Both the position numbers and the translations under genes were made by a program. 5,169 nucleotides of DNA from Phyllobacteriaceae bacterium (GTDB lineage Bacteria; Pseudomonadota; Alphaproteobacteria; Rhizobiales; Ancalomicrobiaceae): assembly GCA_012517025.1 (NCBI GenBank), contig JAAYVT010000373.1, positions 1 through 5,169 on the forward strand, in the 5' to 3' direction. Shown here in pieces: positions 4,638 through 5,169 of this stretch (positions are counted from its first letter, which is position 1; every line of letters starts with the position of its first letter). The notes below the pieces were generated by a model. The model had not been told where the DNA came from. It did not search any database and worked only from the letters and a program-made list of their open reading frames with translations.

Positions 4638-5169
4638 TCACGCGATCGGATCGGCGCGCCGTCTCGCTCCACCGGCGGCGCGGCGACGGCCACCCTCGGC
4701 CCGTCCGGGGGGCGGATCGGGGGCATGGAGACGGGAGTCGCGATCGACCAGACGACCGGCGAGGACGAGCCGGCAGGGTGCGACCGACGGATCGTGCAGG
4801 CGGCGGAACAGCAGTCCGGCGGCGGCGCGCCCCATCTCCTCGACCGGCTGCTCGACCACCGTCAGGCCGGGGCCGATCAGCTCGGTCCAAGGCTCGTTGT
4901 CGAAACCGGCAAGCACCACGTCCTGCGGCATGCGCAGCGCGAGGGCGCGCACCGCCCGGGCCATGCCGAGCACGATCTGGCCGTTCGAGCCGACGAACGC
5001 GCCGGGGCGGTCCGGCTCGGCGAGCCAAGCGGTGAGCTCGCGCGCCGCCGCGTCGGCCGAAGGTTCGAGCGAACGGGCCTCCGGCACGAGGCCGCGCGCC
5101 GTCATCGCCGCGACGTAACCGCGCCGACGCTCCTCGGCGGTCGAGGAGGTGTTGCCGAAGAGGCCGCCG
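4638..5169 (-). CDS. LacI-family transcriptional regulator, C-terminal part (5' end outside window)
   Basis: The minus-strand frame is open from the window edge to a TGA at 4638-4640, giving 176 residues. It begins inside the sugar-binding domain with the typical STAEERRRGYVAAM segment. It continues through GAFVGSNGQIVLGMARAVRAL and VVLAGFDNEPWTELIGPGLTVVEQPVEEMGRAAAGLLFRRL, the signature of the periplasmic-binding-protein-like half of LacI/GalR regulators. The Trp in NEPW probably lies near the effector pocket. The N-terminal helix-turn-helix that binds DNA would be beyond base 5169. Such proteins are dimeric, sugar-responsive repressors or activators of carbohydrate genes, and the target here may be this locus. 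After Arg-Asp-Ser, where relatives usually stop, about 31 further Arg/Ala/Pro/Gly-rich residues follow. Family membership is sure, while effector and operator are unknown. Confidence 0.93.
   Translation of the reverse strand, partial: GGLFGNTSSTAEERRRGYVAAMTARGLVPEARSLEPSADAAARELTAWLAEPDRPGAFVGSNGQIVLGMARAVRALALRMPQDVVLAGFDNEPWTELIGPGLTVVEQPVEEMGRAAAGLLFRRLHDPSVAPCRLVLAGRLVDRDSRLHAPDPPPGRAEGGRRRAAGGARRRADPIA

Noticed and set aside
4421..5028. Alternative minus-strand frames over the HAD and LacI-type genes
   Set aside because: They overlap clear family members in another frame and consist mainly of Arg, Pro and Ser with no recognisable motif.
1..5169. Mobile elements, CRISPR arrays, tRNA or other structural RNA genes
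   Set aside because: No spaced direct repeats, transposase or integrase motifs, terminal inverted repeats or tRNA-like cloverleaf were seen. The window is ordinary metabolic chromosome sequence.

Overview
The window is a very GC-rich stretch of bacterial chromosome, with strong G/C preference at third codon positions. The tal-tkt pair, the LacI-type regulator and the style of the coding sequences fit an alphaproteobacterium, possibly Hyphomicrobiales. This placement is an impression from sequence style and is not proven. No phage, insertion sequence, CRISPR array, tRNA or rRNA was seen.

Layout: (1) 1-195 (+) is the 3' end of a sugar isomerase gene related to L-arabinose isomerases. It is followed by a textbook intrinsic terminator at 266-301. 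(2) 329-3319 (-) holds a two-gene unit, transaldolase then transketolase, with a 24-nt gap and a clear Shine-Dalgarno before each gene. Both proteins keep their catalytic residues. (3) 3320-3726 is a 407-bp divergent intergenic region. It contains a small AT-rich island (about 3554-3600) with a candidate promoter, plus several short dyads. (4) 3727-4566 (+) is a complete type IIB HAD (Cof/YidA-like) phosphatase. (5) 4567-4637 is a short convergent spacer with GC-rich palindromes. (6) 4638-5169 (-) is the C-terminal part of a LacI-family regulator whose DNA-binding half lies beyond the window.

Functionally this reads as a sugar/pentose metabolism neighbourhood. A ketose/aldose isomerase, the two non-oxidative pentose phosphate enzymes, a probable sugar-phosphate phosphatase and a sugar-responsive repressor lie side by side. 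The link between them is inferred from proximity. I do not see a clearly new biological system. The points most worth a second look are the regulatory region between tal and the HAD gene, the non-classical C-terminus of the isomerase, and the Arg/Ala/Pro-rich tail of the LacI-type protein.
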